From NCBI GenBank assembly GCA_045593325.1, contig JAZNWL010000027.1, positions 1-47,524 of the forward strand: a stretch of 47,524 nt of DNA. Direction: 5' to 3'. This DNA comes from UMGS1484 sp045593325 (lineage in GTDB: Bacteria > Bacillota > Clostridia > Oscillospirales > Acutalibacteraceae). Below, one piece after another: positions 7,748 through 15,115 of the stretch (position 1 is the stretch's first letter; the number at the start of each line of letters is the position of its first letter). Both the position numbers and the translations under genes were made by a program. Under the pieces are notes generated by a model, which ran no database searches, was not told where the DNA came from, and worked only from the letters and a program-made list of their open reading frames with translations.

Positions 7748-7793
7748 CACGCTGAACAAGACACATTATATCTTGTTCAGCGTGAATTGTCAA
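7748..7793 (-). promoter_or_regulatory. consensus tRNA promoter inside an inverted repeat
   Basis: TTGACA (7793-7788), a 17-base spacer and TATAAT (7770-7765), a perfect sigma-A promoter about 30 bases from the tRNA. A 14-base perfect inverted repeat (7748-7761 with 7771-7784) flanks the -10 box, with the -10 lying in the nine-base loop. The dyad may be a protein site, or act as a U-poor terminator of cdaR. Confidence 0.8.
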
Positions 7794-7813
7794 GGCTTTT
7801 TTCCTATCTTCCG

Positions 7814-9154
7814 TTATTTTTGGGTAGTTTCCACTACCACCTGATAACTGCCGGAAACCCAGCAAGAACGATTGCTGCTTACAATGATTTTGGCAGTGAG
7901 ATTGGCGGCGCCGGTGGTGACCACCGAGGAAGCGTCCACCTGGACCTGCAGTTCAGAAGCAGAAAGATACCGAACCGAATCCGAAGGACCCATAATGGTT
8001 ACCCCTTTTAACGCCGACTGCACAGTTGCGGCATATCCTGCAGGTAGATTATTCACCGAAATGCGGGAGGCGGGGATATCGAAAGAACGGGAGGAAATTC
8101 CGCTACCGCTGACCAATGCCACGAAATACAGATCCGAAACGTTGGTATATTCATCATAGGTTACCCCTGCCACGGCGGGCAGTTGCAATTCAAATCGATA
8201 ACTCAAGGGATCATCGGGGGTGATCTTACTGTAATCCACCCAACCGTCCAACGTAATATAGTCGATTTTCGAAATCACGTCCACAGCCCCTTTAATGCCA
8301 ATGGTGGTTACGGCATTGTCGGCGGCGGTTTGGCTTCCGGTAATTTCCCGCAGGGAAACCGACGGGGGATTCAAGGGTGCGCCTGCCGTTAAGAATTTCA
8401 AAGGAACCACTTTTCGCAGGTTCACGTTTGCCACAATGGGGGCAGATTCATAAGAAAGGGTAACAAAATCCAAAGAGGAGGTTTTGTTTACGGCATCATA
8501 CAGCACGGTTCCCTGGTCGTCGTACAACATCAGCCCGGCGGTATATTCTTTGGAACTTGTAAGTTCTTCATTCACCTGAGCCACCACACTGCCCGAAGCG
8601 ATCTTGGAAACCTGGGTTTCGGGACCGGTTACCGTTACGGTTTGGTGAGTTTCATCCACAAAGGTGGGTTCCAGCAACAGGTTTTGGTTGCTTTCTTTCA
8701 TTTCGGGAACGGTGGCACCCACGCAGTTGATTTCCACAGGAATCTGGGCAACCCGTTCCACATCAATCATCACGTTCACGGTAGAGGGCGAAACACTGCC
8801 CACGGTATAATCCCCGCTGGCAGTCCGTTTTTTGGCGGTTAAATCCAGAGTATACATACCGCTGGTGGCAACCGATTCCACCGTGGCACTAACCACCAAG
8901 GCATCGGCAGACAGTTGTTCCACCATGTATTTTTTTCCCTTTACTTCCACCTTGGCAAACAATTCGGCGGCAGAATAGGCATGGTAGCCTGCATTTTCAT
9001 CCGAAAAGGTGATTTCCACAGGAATCCCCGAAATAGAACGGGTGGTTTGGGGACTGTAAACAATGGACACCGTAAACCAAATAATCACGGCAGACAAAAA
9101 AGACAGCACCATGAGAAACCGATTATTATTGAACAAACGATTTAACCAACTCAT
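7814..9154 (-). CDS. cdaR: CdaR, YbbR-domain regulator of c-di-AMP synthesis
   Basis: 446 residues. An N-terminal membrane anchor (about 12-32, FLMVLSFLSAVIIWFTVSIV) is followed by an extracytoplasmic array of YbbR repeats, recognisable as strand-rich units beginning IPVEI... and ending near the C-terminus. In Firmicutes, CdaR binds and modulates the membrane diadenylate cyclase CdaA. The start overlaps the cdaA stop (ATGA), with AAAAGGTGG upstream. glmM, often next in this operon, is absent; a tRNA follows instead. Confidence 0.92.
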   Translation of the reverse strand: MSWLNRLFNNNRFLMVLSFLSAVIIWFTVSIVYSPQTTRSISGIPVEITFSDENAGYHAYSAAELFAKVEVKGKKYMVEQLSADALVVSATVESVATSGMYTLDLTAKKRTASGDYTVGSVSPSTVNVMIDVERVAQIPVEINCVGATVPEMKESNQNLLLEPTFVDETHQTVTVTGPETQVSKIASGSVVAQVNEELTSSKEYTAGLMLYDDQGTVLYDAVNKTSSLDFVTLSYESAPIVANVNLRKVVPLKFLTAGAPLNPPSVSLREITGSQTAADNAVTTIGIKGAVDVISKIDYITLDGWVDYSKITPDDPLSYRFELQLPAVAGVTYDEYTNVSDLYFVALVSGSGISSRSFDIPASRISVNNLPAGYAATVQSALKGVTIMGPSDSVRYLSASELQVQVDASSVVTTGAANLTAKIIVSSNRSCWVSGSYQVVVETTQK

Positions 9155-10023
9155 TTAGACCACCTTTTCCATACTTTCATTTTGCTTTCATTTTTCTTCG
9201 TAAAGCGGTCACCAATCAACAAGGCTTCCAATGCGGTTTTTAAGGTGATGGCATCAAAGCCCCGTTTTAATTCCCCTTTATTCACCAGGGAGATGGTTCC
9301 GGTTTCTTCCGAAACCACCACCACCAAAGCATCGGAACGTTCCGACATACCGATGGCGGCGCGGTGACGGGTACCCAGTTCCCGGCTGATATTGCTGTTC
9401 TGGGTCAAGGGAAGAATACAGGCGGCGGCAACCATGCGGTTTTCCCGAATGATCACGGCGCCGTCATGCAAGGGGGACTTGGGATAAAAGATATTACACA
9501 GCAGGTCGCGGGACACGGCGGCGTCAATCACAGTGCCAGAAGAAACCACGTCGTTTAAAATGGTGGTTTGTTCCAACACCAGCAATGCCCCTGTTTTGCT
9601 TTCCGACATGGAAACGCAGGCTTTCACCATATGGTCAATGGTATTGCGCAAGGCAAGCTCTTCTTCCTCGGCGGCGGTGGTACGCCCCAACATGGCGATT
9701 TTACTTTTCCCTAATTTTTCCAGCAACTGGCGAAGTTCCGGCTGGAACAGAATAATTAAGGCAATGAAGCCGATTTCCCAAACCATTCGCAGAATGATCT
9801 GCATTACCGACATATCCAGAAGATTTACAAAGATATTACAGACTAAAAGATATATAACCCCTTTCATCAACTGGCCTGCATGGGTTTCCCGAACCAACTG
9901 AAAGGCTTTATAAATCAGCAGGCTCAACAGGATCACATCCAGCACGTCTCCAACGTTAATGCCGGCTATGACCCCGAAAATGTTATGCAAACCTTGAGAA
10001 AGAGCAGAAAGAATATTATTCAT
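9151..10023 (-). CDS. cdaA: CdaA diadenylate cyclase
   Basis: 290 residues. Three N-terminal transmembrane helices (within 1-95) precede a DisA_N-type cyclase domain. The catalytic motifs are present: HDGA at about residues 186-189 and RHR at 219-221, followed by AAIG. It makes cyclic di-AMP from two ATP at the inner face of the membrane; c-di-AMP controls potassium and osmolyte balance and affects the cell wall. It is followed and overlapped by cdaR. The ribosome binding site is a weak AAGGAATCGG. Confidence 0.96.
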   Translation of the reverse strand: MNNILSALSQGLHNIFGVIAGINVGDVLDVILLSLLIYKAFQLVRETHAGQLMKGVIYLLVCNIFVNLLDMSVMQIILRMVWEIGFIALIILFQPELRQLLEKLGKSKIAMLGRTTAAEEEELALRNTIDHMVKACVSMSESKTGALLVLEQTTILNDVVSSGTVIDAAVSRDLLCNIFYPKSPLHDGAVIIRENRMVAAACILPLTQNSNISRELGTRHRAAIGMSERSDALVVVVSEETGTISLVNKGELKRGFDAITLKTALEALLIGDRFTKKNESKMKVWKRWSK

Positions 10024-10091
10024 GATCCACCGATTCCTTCTTGGGAATTCACAAATACTGCCATTACGTAAGGCAATACCTGTCTGATTTT

Positions 10092-10119
10092 ATTTTACCA
10101 TATTTTTGGATATAATCAA
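10092..10119 (-). promoter_or_regulatory. probable cdaA promoter
   Basis: TTGATT (10119-10114), a 16-base spacer and TAAAAT (10097-10092), with a TG one base before the -10 (extended -10). It lies about 70 bases before the cdaA start. Confidence 0.55.
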
Positions 10120-10574
10120 TAGATTTTTCTCAATTTTTTTCTCACTTTTTCTACGATTTTTTACCATTTTCCCTATTTTTTCTATTTTGGTCATTTGAGA
10201 GGTTTTTTGATAAATTTTCACAACTTGTTTACCGTAATTTTAATTGACATAAAACTTGCATATCTTTTGCATATACAAAAAGTAATCAACACTTTCAACA
10301 TAGTTTTCAACACTCCAAAAACCCTTGAAACAAAAGGATTTTTTCCAGTTTTCAACAAAAATTACCAGGTTGGACAAACCAAATAGCGGTTGAAAGTGTA
10401 TAATGTTTTTTAGTTAACATAACTCAACTTTTGGTGCATTGCACTTCCAAGGAATATTACAAACTGTATAATGTCGAAAAAGGCTGATTTTATAGGAATT
10501 TTCATGAAAATCCTACGATTTTGACACCATTTTAAAAAAGCACTTGTTCTCTGTTTGTTTTCCTGCTTCAGCCA
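10120..10574. other. AT-rich divergent intergenic region
   Basis: About 450 bases without a credible gene between cdaA and the NSS transporter. It holds three TTTCAACA-type sequences within 65 bases (10293-10300, 10304-10312, 10349-10357). Two copies of TGTATAATG also occur (near 10397 and 10470) with no matching -35 box. A long poly-pyrimidine stretch covers 10126-10190. I cannot assign a function. Confidence 0.4.
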
Positions 10575-10603
10575 TTGACGAACAACGCTTTTTTTGTTAC
10601 AAT
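10575..10603 (+). promoter_or_regulatory. promoter of the NSS transporter
   Basis: TTGACG (10575-10580), a 17-base spacer and TACAAT (10598-10603), 30 bases before the start codon. Confidence 0.75.
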
Positions 10604-10633
10604 GTTCCCGTTACTTGAAAAGGAGAAATGAGA

Positions 10634-12031
10634 ATGGAACGCGAACGGTTAGGCAGCCGCCTGGGTTTTATTCTGCTTAGCGCAGGGTGTGCCATCGGGG
10701 TCGGGAACGTATGGAAATTCCCCTGGATGGCAGGGCAATACGGAGGCGGTGTTTTCGTATTGATTTATCTGGCCTTTCTGTTTTTGTTGGGACTTCCCGT
10801 TATGATTATGGAATTCTCTTTAGGGAGAGCCAGTCAAAGCAGTCCTGTCAGATTATACCAAAAACTGGAAAAGAAAGGTCAAAAATGGCATCTCCACGGA
10901 TACGGTGCATTGATTGCCAATTTTTTGTTGATGATGTTTTACACCTCGGTAACCGGGTGGATTCTTTATTATTTTGTTTCCTTTTTAAAGGGAGATATGA
11001 CGGGTATTACCAATGAGGCCTCCGGCCGGTTGTTTTATACCATGCAGGAAAACACAGGTGTTATGGTTGGTTTCATGGCCATTGTGGTGGTACTTGGGTT
11101 CTTAATACTTTCCTTTGGTTTGCAAAAGGGAGTGGAACGGGTAACCAAATGGATGATGATTGCCCTACTGGGGTTGATGGTCGTTCTTGCCATTCACGGC
11201 TTTACCCTGGAAGGCGCAAAAGAAGGGCTTACCTTTTATTTAAAACCCGATTTCTCTAAACTAAACGAAGAAACAATTGTAGGTGCTATGAATCAGGCTT
11301 TTTTCACCTTGAGTTTAGGCATTGGTTCCATGGCCATTTTCGGCAGTTACATCGACAAAGAACGTTCCTTAATGGGAGAATCCATCAACGTGCTGGTGTT
11401 GGACACCTTCGTTGCCATTGTGGCAGGGTTGATTATTTTCCCTGCTTGTTTCACCTTTGATGTACAACCCGACTCCGGGGCTAAACTGTTGTTTGTTGCC
11501 ATGGCAAAGGTTTTTAACAATATGTCAGGCGGCCGCTGGTGGGGTTCTTTGTTCTTCCTGTTTATGTTCTTTGCCGCCATGTCCACCATTATTGCAGTGT
11601 TCGAAAATATTCTTGCCTGTATGCGGGAACTGAAAGGCTGGGGCAGAAAAAAGGCTTGCTTGATTTGCGGCGGGCTGATCTTGGTGCTGTCGGTGCCCTG
11701 TGCCTTGGGCTTTAACCTTTGGAAAGGCTTCCATCCCTTTGCCTCCACCTCCAATATTATGGATCTGGAAGACTTTTTCGTCAGCAACTGTTTCCTGCCT
11801 TTGGGGGCTTTATGCTACGTTCTGTTTTGCGTCAGCAAGCGGGGCTGGGGATTTGAAAATTTCCTGGCGGAAGCCAACGCCGGCAAAGGATTCAAAGTAA
11901 AGGGCTGGATGCGCCCCTATTTTACCTGCGTTTTACCAACCGTTATTATTGCCATTTTCCTCATTGGGATATTCACCTTTCAATTCACCGACACCTTTAC
12001 CCTTTGGGGTTGGCTGACGAGTTTGTGTTAA
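10634..12031 (+). CDS. NSS-family sodium-dependent transporter
   Basis: 465 residues. The first helix carries the family signature GSRLGFILLSAGCAIGVGNV followed by WKFPW, which lines the sodium and substrate sites in LeuT-type symporters. Eleven or twelve transmembrane helices can be counted. Bacterial members import amino acids or similar amines with sodium; the substrate here cannot be told. I chose ATG 10634 because AGGAG at 10621-10625 is eight bases away, against two for the ATG at 10628. The gene has its own promoter and terminator. Confidence 0.92.
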   Translation: MERERLGSRLGFILLSAGCAIGVGNVWKFPWMAGQYGGGVFVLIYLAFLFLLGLPVMIMEFSLGRASQSSPVRLYQKLEKKGQKWHLHGYGALIANFLLMMFYTSVTGWILYYFVSFLKGDMTGITNEASGRLFYTMQENTGVMVGFMAIVVVLGFLILSFGLQKGVERVTKWMMIALLGLMVVLAIHGFTLEGAKEGLTFYLKPDFSKLNEETIVGAMNQAFFTLSLGIGSMAIFGSYIDKERSLMGESINVLVLDTFVAIVAGLIIFPACFTFDVQPDSGAKLLFVAMAKVFNNMSGGRWWGSLFFLFMFFAAMSTIIAVFENILACMRELKGWGRKKACLICGGLILVLSVPCALGFNLWKGFHPFASTSNIMDLEDFFVSNCFLPLGALCYVLFCVSKRGWGFENFLAEANAGKGFKVKGWMRPYFTCVLPTVIIAIFLIGIFTFQFTDTFTLWGWLTSLC

Positions 12032-12041
12032 GTTGCGCAAA

Positions 12042-12081
12042 AAAACACCTTACGGCTTTTTTTCATGCCGTAAGGTGTTTT
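12042..12081. terminator. bidirectional terminator
   Basis: A 15-base-pair perfect hairpin (12042-12056 with 12067-12081) with A-run and T-run flanks, between the convergent transporter gene and the 12093-12920 gene. Confidence 0.85.
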
Positions 12082-12092
12082 AATTTATTCTG

Positions 12093-12920
12093 TTATTGTA
12101 AGCCCCACAGGGAAAGAATCACGTTGCCTTCCCCAACGCAGGAGATGGTATCGGCATCGGTATACTGCTTGTCCCCTATCTTTAAGACCCCGTTGCCGAT
12201 GCTCATGGAAGCATAGGCTTCTTTTGGGGCGGACAAGGTGAAGGAGTTACAAGAAAGGGCGTGCCCTGCCAGATTTAAATGGGGATAGTAGTTTTCGAAA
12301 ACCAAGTCGCCGTCCACGGTAATATCCCGGGTTACGTAAACAATGCTTTTTACGGGATACTCCTGTTGGGTGATCTGTTCCAGGGTGGAGGCGGTGTAAA
12401 TGTTTTGGTCTGCCAAGGCGGTCCGCAGTTGAAAACGAACAGGTTCATTCAGCGAAGCCAACAAGTCAACGTTTTCAAAAACGTAGGATTCCCCTTTTTT
12501 CAGAAAATGCTTTTTGGCGGTGGCTTCCAAGGAGCAATCCAGCAAGGTGGCGGTGCCTTTGGTGATTTCCACTTCGTACTGCACCATGTTTTCATAGCCA
12601 TAAACGTTAGAAACGATCAAATGCCCTTTAGACGCACCCTCTGCCAGTTCCAGAGGAACTGTTTCGTCAAGGGATTGCACCCCTAACACGCCACTGGACC
12701 ACAAAAGGTTTTCTCCTGCAAAGGGTTTTTCCAGATCCTGCACCAATTCCAGACGCACTTCGTAAGGAGTGGTGGGGACAGTTTCATCAAAGGATTGGCG
12801 AAACCACATGGTTGCGGAAACCACGGTGGAGCAAAACACAACCACCAAGGTCATAACCATAGAGGTGACCTGTTGCCGAAGGAACCTTTTTCCTTGGCCT
12901 TTATTCTTTTGGGTTTTCAC
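12093..12920 (-). CDS. exported protein, probable SipW-type substrate
   Basis: 275 residues. A basic N-terminus is followed by one hydrophobic segment (about 18-40, ending VVSAT) and a strand-rich remainder without further helices. The signal-peptidase gene ends two bases upstream, so the two are co-transcribed. In other Firmicutes, SipW-type peptidases sit beside their substrates (TasA, camelysin). I cannot show a camelysin domain here, so the link is inferred from context. The tail (CVGEGNVILSLWG) is unremarkable. Confidence 0.65.
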   Translation of the reverse strand: MKTQKNKGQGKRFLRQQVTSMVMTLVVVFCSTVVSATMWFRQSFDETVPTTPYEVRLELVQDLEKPFAGENLLWSSGVLGVQSLDETVPLELAEGASKGHLIVSNVYGYENMVQYEVEITKGTATLLDCSLEATAKKHFLKKGESYVFENVDLLASLNEPVRFQLRTALADQNIYTASTLEQITQQEYPVKSIVYVTRDITVDGDLVFENYYPHLNLAGHALSCNSFTLSAPKEAYASMSIGNGVLKIGDKQYTDADTISCVGEGNVILSLWGLQ

Positions 12921-12922
12921 CG

Positions 12923-13660
12923 TTATTCACCTTCGGTTTGTTCCGGTTGAACCTGGGCTTCCTGAGAAACAGCAACAGGTTCTGCTGCAGGGGTTTCCCC
13001 GGTCTGGTCGGTCAACTGGGCACGCAGACGAGCCAATTCGTCCATCATTTCCTGTGCTTTTGCGCGTTCGGCTTCCATTTCATTCCGTTGTGCTTCTAAC
13101 TCTTCTTGTTGTTCGGCGCGATATTTTTTCACCAATTTAAAGAATTTCACTGCTTGAATACCAATCAAAAGAAGGAAGGGAATCAGGATGATGGAAAAAT
13201 AACCGGTGGGGGTTTTCAGGAAGTTAAAGAAATACCCCATTTTGGGAAGATGGAAAGAATATTTCCCCAGAACCTGGCTGGCAGGAACAGGATAGGCATC
13301 TTCCGCACCGGTGGTGGTACCATAAGTTACGAATGCCAATTCCCCTTTGTATGTATCAATTTTAGAAATTTTATGGGTGATGATTTCCTGATACATGTCA
13401 GGGTCGATGGAACGGAAGGTGATGACGTCACCAACCTGCAGGGTTTCGGGGTCAACGGTTTTGCTGACAGCGATATCCCCTACCGAGAAGACACCCTGCA
13501 TAGAGTCGGTCAATACAATGTTGGGTTTATACCCCAGCAAAGTGGCATCTTCCTTCCCTACGGTATTAAAAGAAATCACGGTAAAAAGCATAATGAACAC
13601 GGTAAACACAACGATAATTGTGGTTACCATAGATGTTAAAACCTTCATAAATTTTTTCAC
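12923..13660 (-). CDS. SipW-like signal peptidase I with coiled-coil tail
   Basis: 245 residues. A transmembrane helix (about 10-32) leads to the catalytic Ser motif TDSMQG (near residue 53). The second catalytic position is His (THKI, near residue 97) rather than Lys, as in the archaeal/ER and SipW class. A second helix lies at about 150-172. The last ~70 residues form a highly charged coiled coil (EELEAQRNEMEAERAKAQ) and an acidic Pro/Gln-rich end, which is unusual for the family. It starts at a GTG, with GGAGG ten bases before. It probably processes the adjacent exported protein. Confidence 0.85.
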   Translation of the reverse strand: MKKFMKVLTSMVTTIIVVFTVFIMLFTVISFNTVGKEDATLLGYKPNIVLTDSMQGVFSVGDIAVSKTVDPETLQVGDVITFRSIDPDMYQEIITHKISKIDTYKGELAFVTYGTTTGAEDAYPVPASQVLGKYSFHLPKMGYFFNFLKTPTGYFSIILIPFLLLIGIQAVKFFKLVKKYRAEQQEELEAQRNEMEAERAKAQEMMDELARLRAQLTDQTGETPAAEPVAVSQEAQVQPEQTEGE

Positions 13661-13747
13661 GAACGGTTCACCTCCACAAAATTCCGCCTCAGGGCGGTGA
13701 CAAAAGCGTAAACTACACCTATATACAGTACACTCAGTCTAATGAGC

Positions 13748-13776
13748 AGTATATCATAAATCAGGTTAAAAATCAA
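13748..13776 (-). promoter_or_regulatory. promoter of the signal-peptidase operon
   Basis: TTGATT (13776-13771), a 17-base spacer and TATACT (13753-13748), about 90 bases before the GTG start. Confidence 0.6.
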
Positions 13777-13795
13777 TAGTTATCTATTATTTTGG

Positions 13796-13841
13796 GATAA
13801 AAAAGCACCGCAAATATGCGAATTTGCGGCGCTTTTTTATC
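13796..13841. terminator. terminator after mgsA
   Basis: A 20-base-pair hairpin with one mismatch (arms 13796-13815 and 13822-13841). It lies directly downstream of mgsA on the minus strand, and its T-run is formed within the arm. Confidence 0.8.
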
Positions 13842-13849
13842 AATTTTAC

Positions 13850-14254
13850 TTATTTAATGGGATTTACGATATTTCTCCAGTCCATATCGCCCCGTTCCAA
13901 ACCGTGAATCAGCACTTCGGCTGTGGCAATATTGGTGGCGGCGGGGATATTATGAACGTCGCAAAGGCGAAGCAAATTGGCTTCGTTGGACTCGCTCAAT
14001 TCCCGATTGATGGGATCACGGAACATGAGGAGCAGGTCGATTTCATCGCAACCGATACGGGCGGCAATTTGTTGGTCGCCCCCCTGGGTACCGCTGAGGT
14101 ATTTCTGAATTTTCAAACCGGTTGCTTCGGAAATGAGTTTACCGGTGGTGGCGGTGGCACACAAATCGTGACGGCTGAGAATACCGCAATACGCAATGCA
14201 AAACTGAACCATCAATTCTTTTTTTGAGTCGTGTGCGATTAAAGCGATATGCAT
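13850..14254 (-). CDS. mgsA: methylglyoxal synthase
   Basis: 134 residues. It converts dihydroxyacetone phosphate to methylglyoxal and phosphate, a bypass of lower glycolysis used when phosphate is short. Family motifs are all present: IALIAHDSKK at the start, TTGK near residue 37, SGTQGGDQQI near 54-63 and FRDP near 80. I chose ATG 14254 because AAAGGG is nine bases upstream; the ATG at 14263 directly abuts it. It lies 22 bases after minD and is probably co-transcribed. Confidence 0.95.
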   Translation of the reverse strand: MHIALIAHDSKKELMVQFCIAYCGILSRHDLCATATTGKLISEATGLKIQKYLSGTQGGDQQIAARIGCDEIDLLLMFRDPINRELSESNEANLLRLCDVHNIPAATNIATAEVLIHGLERGDMDWRNIVNPIK

Positions 14255-14276
14255 GAGAATCATCCCTTTCGGTAAT

Positions 14277-15005
14277 TTATTTCATAATTTTAGAAAGTTT
14301 AGGAAGGGGGACCGAATCCCCTTTGATACGGGTGGCAATACGGAACAAGGCTTTTCCGTAAGAGGCTTTCAACGAAAAGGTTCCCTTGGCTTGGTGAGCG
14401 AATAAATCGGCGTCCTCCGGCACAATGCCCAGCAGCTGAGCACCCACGGTATCACAAATGGTGTCAATATCCGGGGCGGTTTTCGCCTTAACCATTTGAG
14501 GGCGAAAGCGGTTTAAAACCGTATAGCATTTATCACAGCCTGCTTGTTTTAACAAAGAGCAAGCCCCTGCGGCGCCCCGAACCCCCATGGCATCCGGTTG
14601 GGCAACCACCAAAGAATAAAAGGAAGGAAGATGAGATTCCAAAGAAAAATCCAACCCTGCAGGACGGTCCACAATGACAAAATCATACCCCGAGGCACTT
14701 TGTGCAATCACTGCCGCCCCTTGTTCCGGGGAAACAGGATTAGGAGAAGCGGCTAAAAAGTCAGGCTCCCCTGCCGATTTCACAACTGCTTTTTCCAGGG
14801 AAACAGCACCCAGAGCAACGTCGCCAATATGGTACACCACCCGGCTTGCTCCCGACAGCAACAATTCTGCCGAACACAAACCGTAGTCGGTATCCACCAG
14901 CAGGACCTGATAGCCCATACCCTTGAGCACACGGGCAATTCCGCCCGAAACTGTTGTTTTGCCGGCGCCCCCTTTTCCGGAAGCAACTGTTATGATTTGC
15001 CCCAT
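14277..15005 (-). CDS. minD: MinD-like P-loop ATPase
   Basis: 242 residues. It has the deviant Walker A motif KGGAGKTT (about 10-17), DTDYGL after the second strand and DRPAGLD in place of the usual DSPAGIE. MinD recruits MinC to restrict the division site. No minC or minE is in the window. The C-terminus (PLPKLSKIMK) is short and Pro-rich rather than a clear amphipathic targeting helix. The start is fixed by AAGGAGG five bases before ATG 15005. Position after the mre genes supports a cell-shape or division role. Confidence 0.82.
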   Translation of the reverse strand: MGQIITVASGKGGAGKTTVSGGIARVLKGMGYQVLLVDTDYGLCSAELLLSGASRVVYHIGDVALGAVSLEKAVVKSAGEPDFLAASPNPVSPEQGAAVIAQSASGYDFVIVDRPAGLDFSLESHLPSFYSLVVAQPDAMGVRGAAGACSLLKQAGCDKCYTVLNRFRPQMVKAKTAPDIDTICDTVGAQLLGIVPEDADLFAHQAKGTFSLKASYGKALFRIATRIKGDSVPLPKLSKIMK

Positions 15006-15047
15006 AGGGACCTCCTTTTCAAAAAGAATGCACAACAATATAAGAGA

Positions 15048-15077
15048 ATTATATCATATTTCTGTGCTATTTGTCAA
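15048..15077 (-). promoter_or_regulatory. promoter of minD-mgsA
   Basis: TTGACA (15077-15072), an 18-base spacer and TATAAT (15053-15048), about 40 bases before the minD start, so minD-mgsA can be expressed apart from the mre genes. Confidence 0.75.
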
Positions 15078-15115
15078 TTCTTTTTGGTAATGTTCTTCAC
15101 TTCATGATGAATTTT

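Noticed and set aside
10286..10357. Replication origin suggested by clustered TTTTCAACA sequences
   Set aside because: Each differs from the DnaA box TTATCCACA at two positions, and no dnaA, dnaN or rpmH is nearby. AT-rich chance matches are likely.
10195..10386. 63-residue plus-strand frame in the cdaA/NSS gap
   Set aside because: TTG start without a ribosome binding site, low-complexity AT-rich sequence and no domain.
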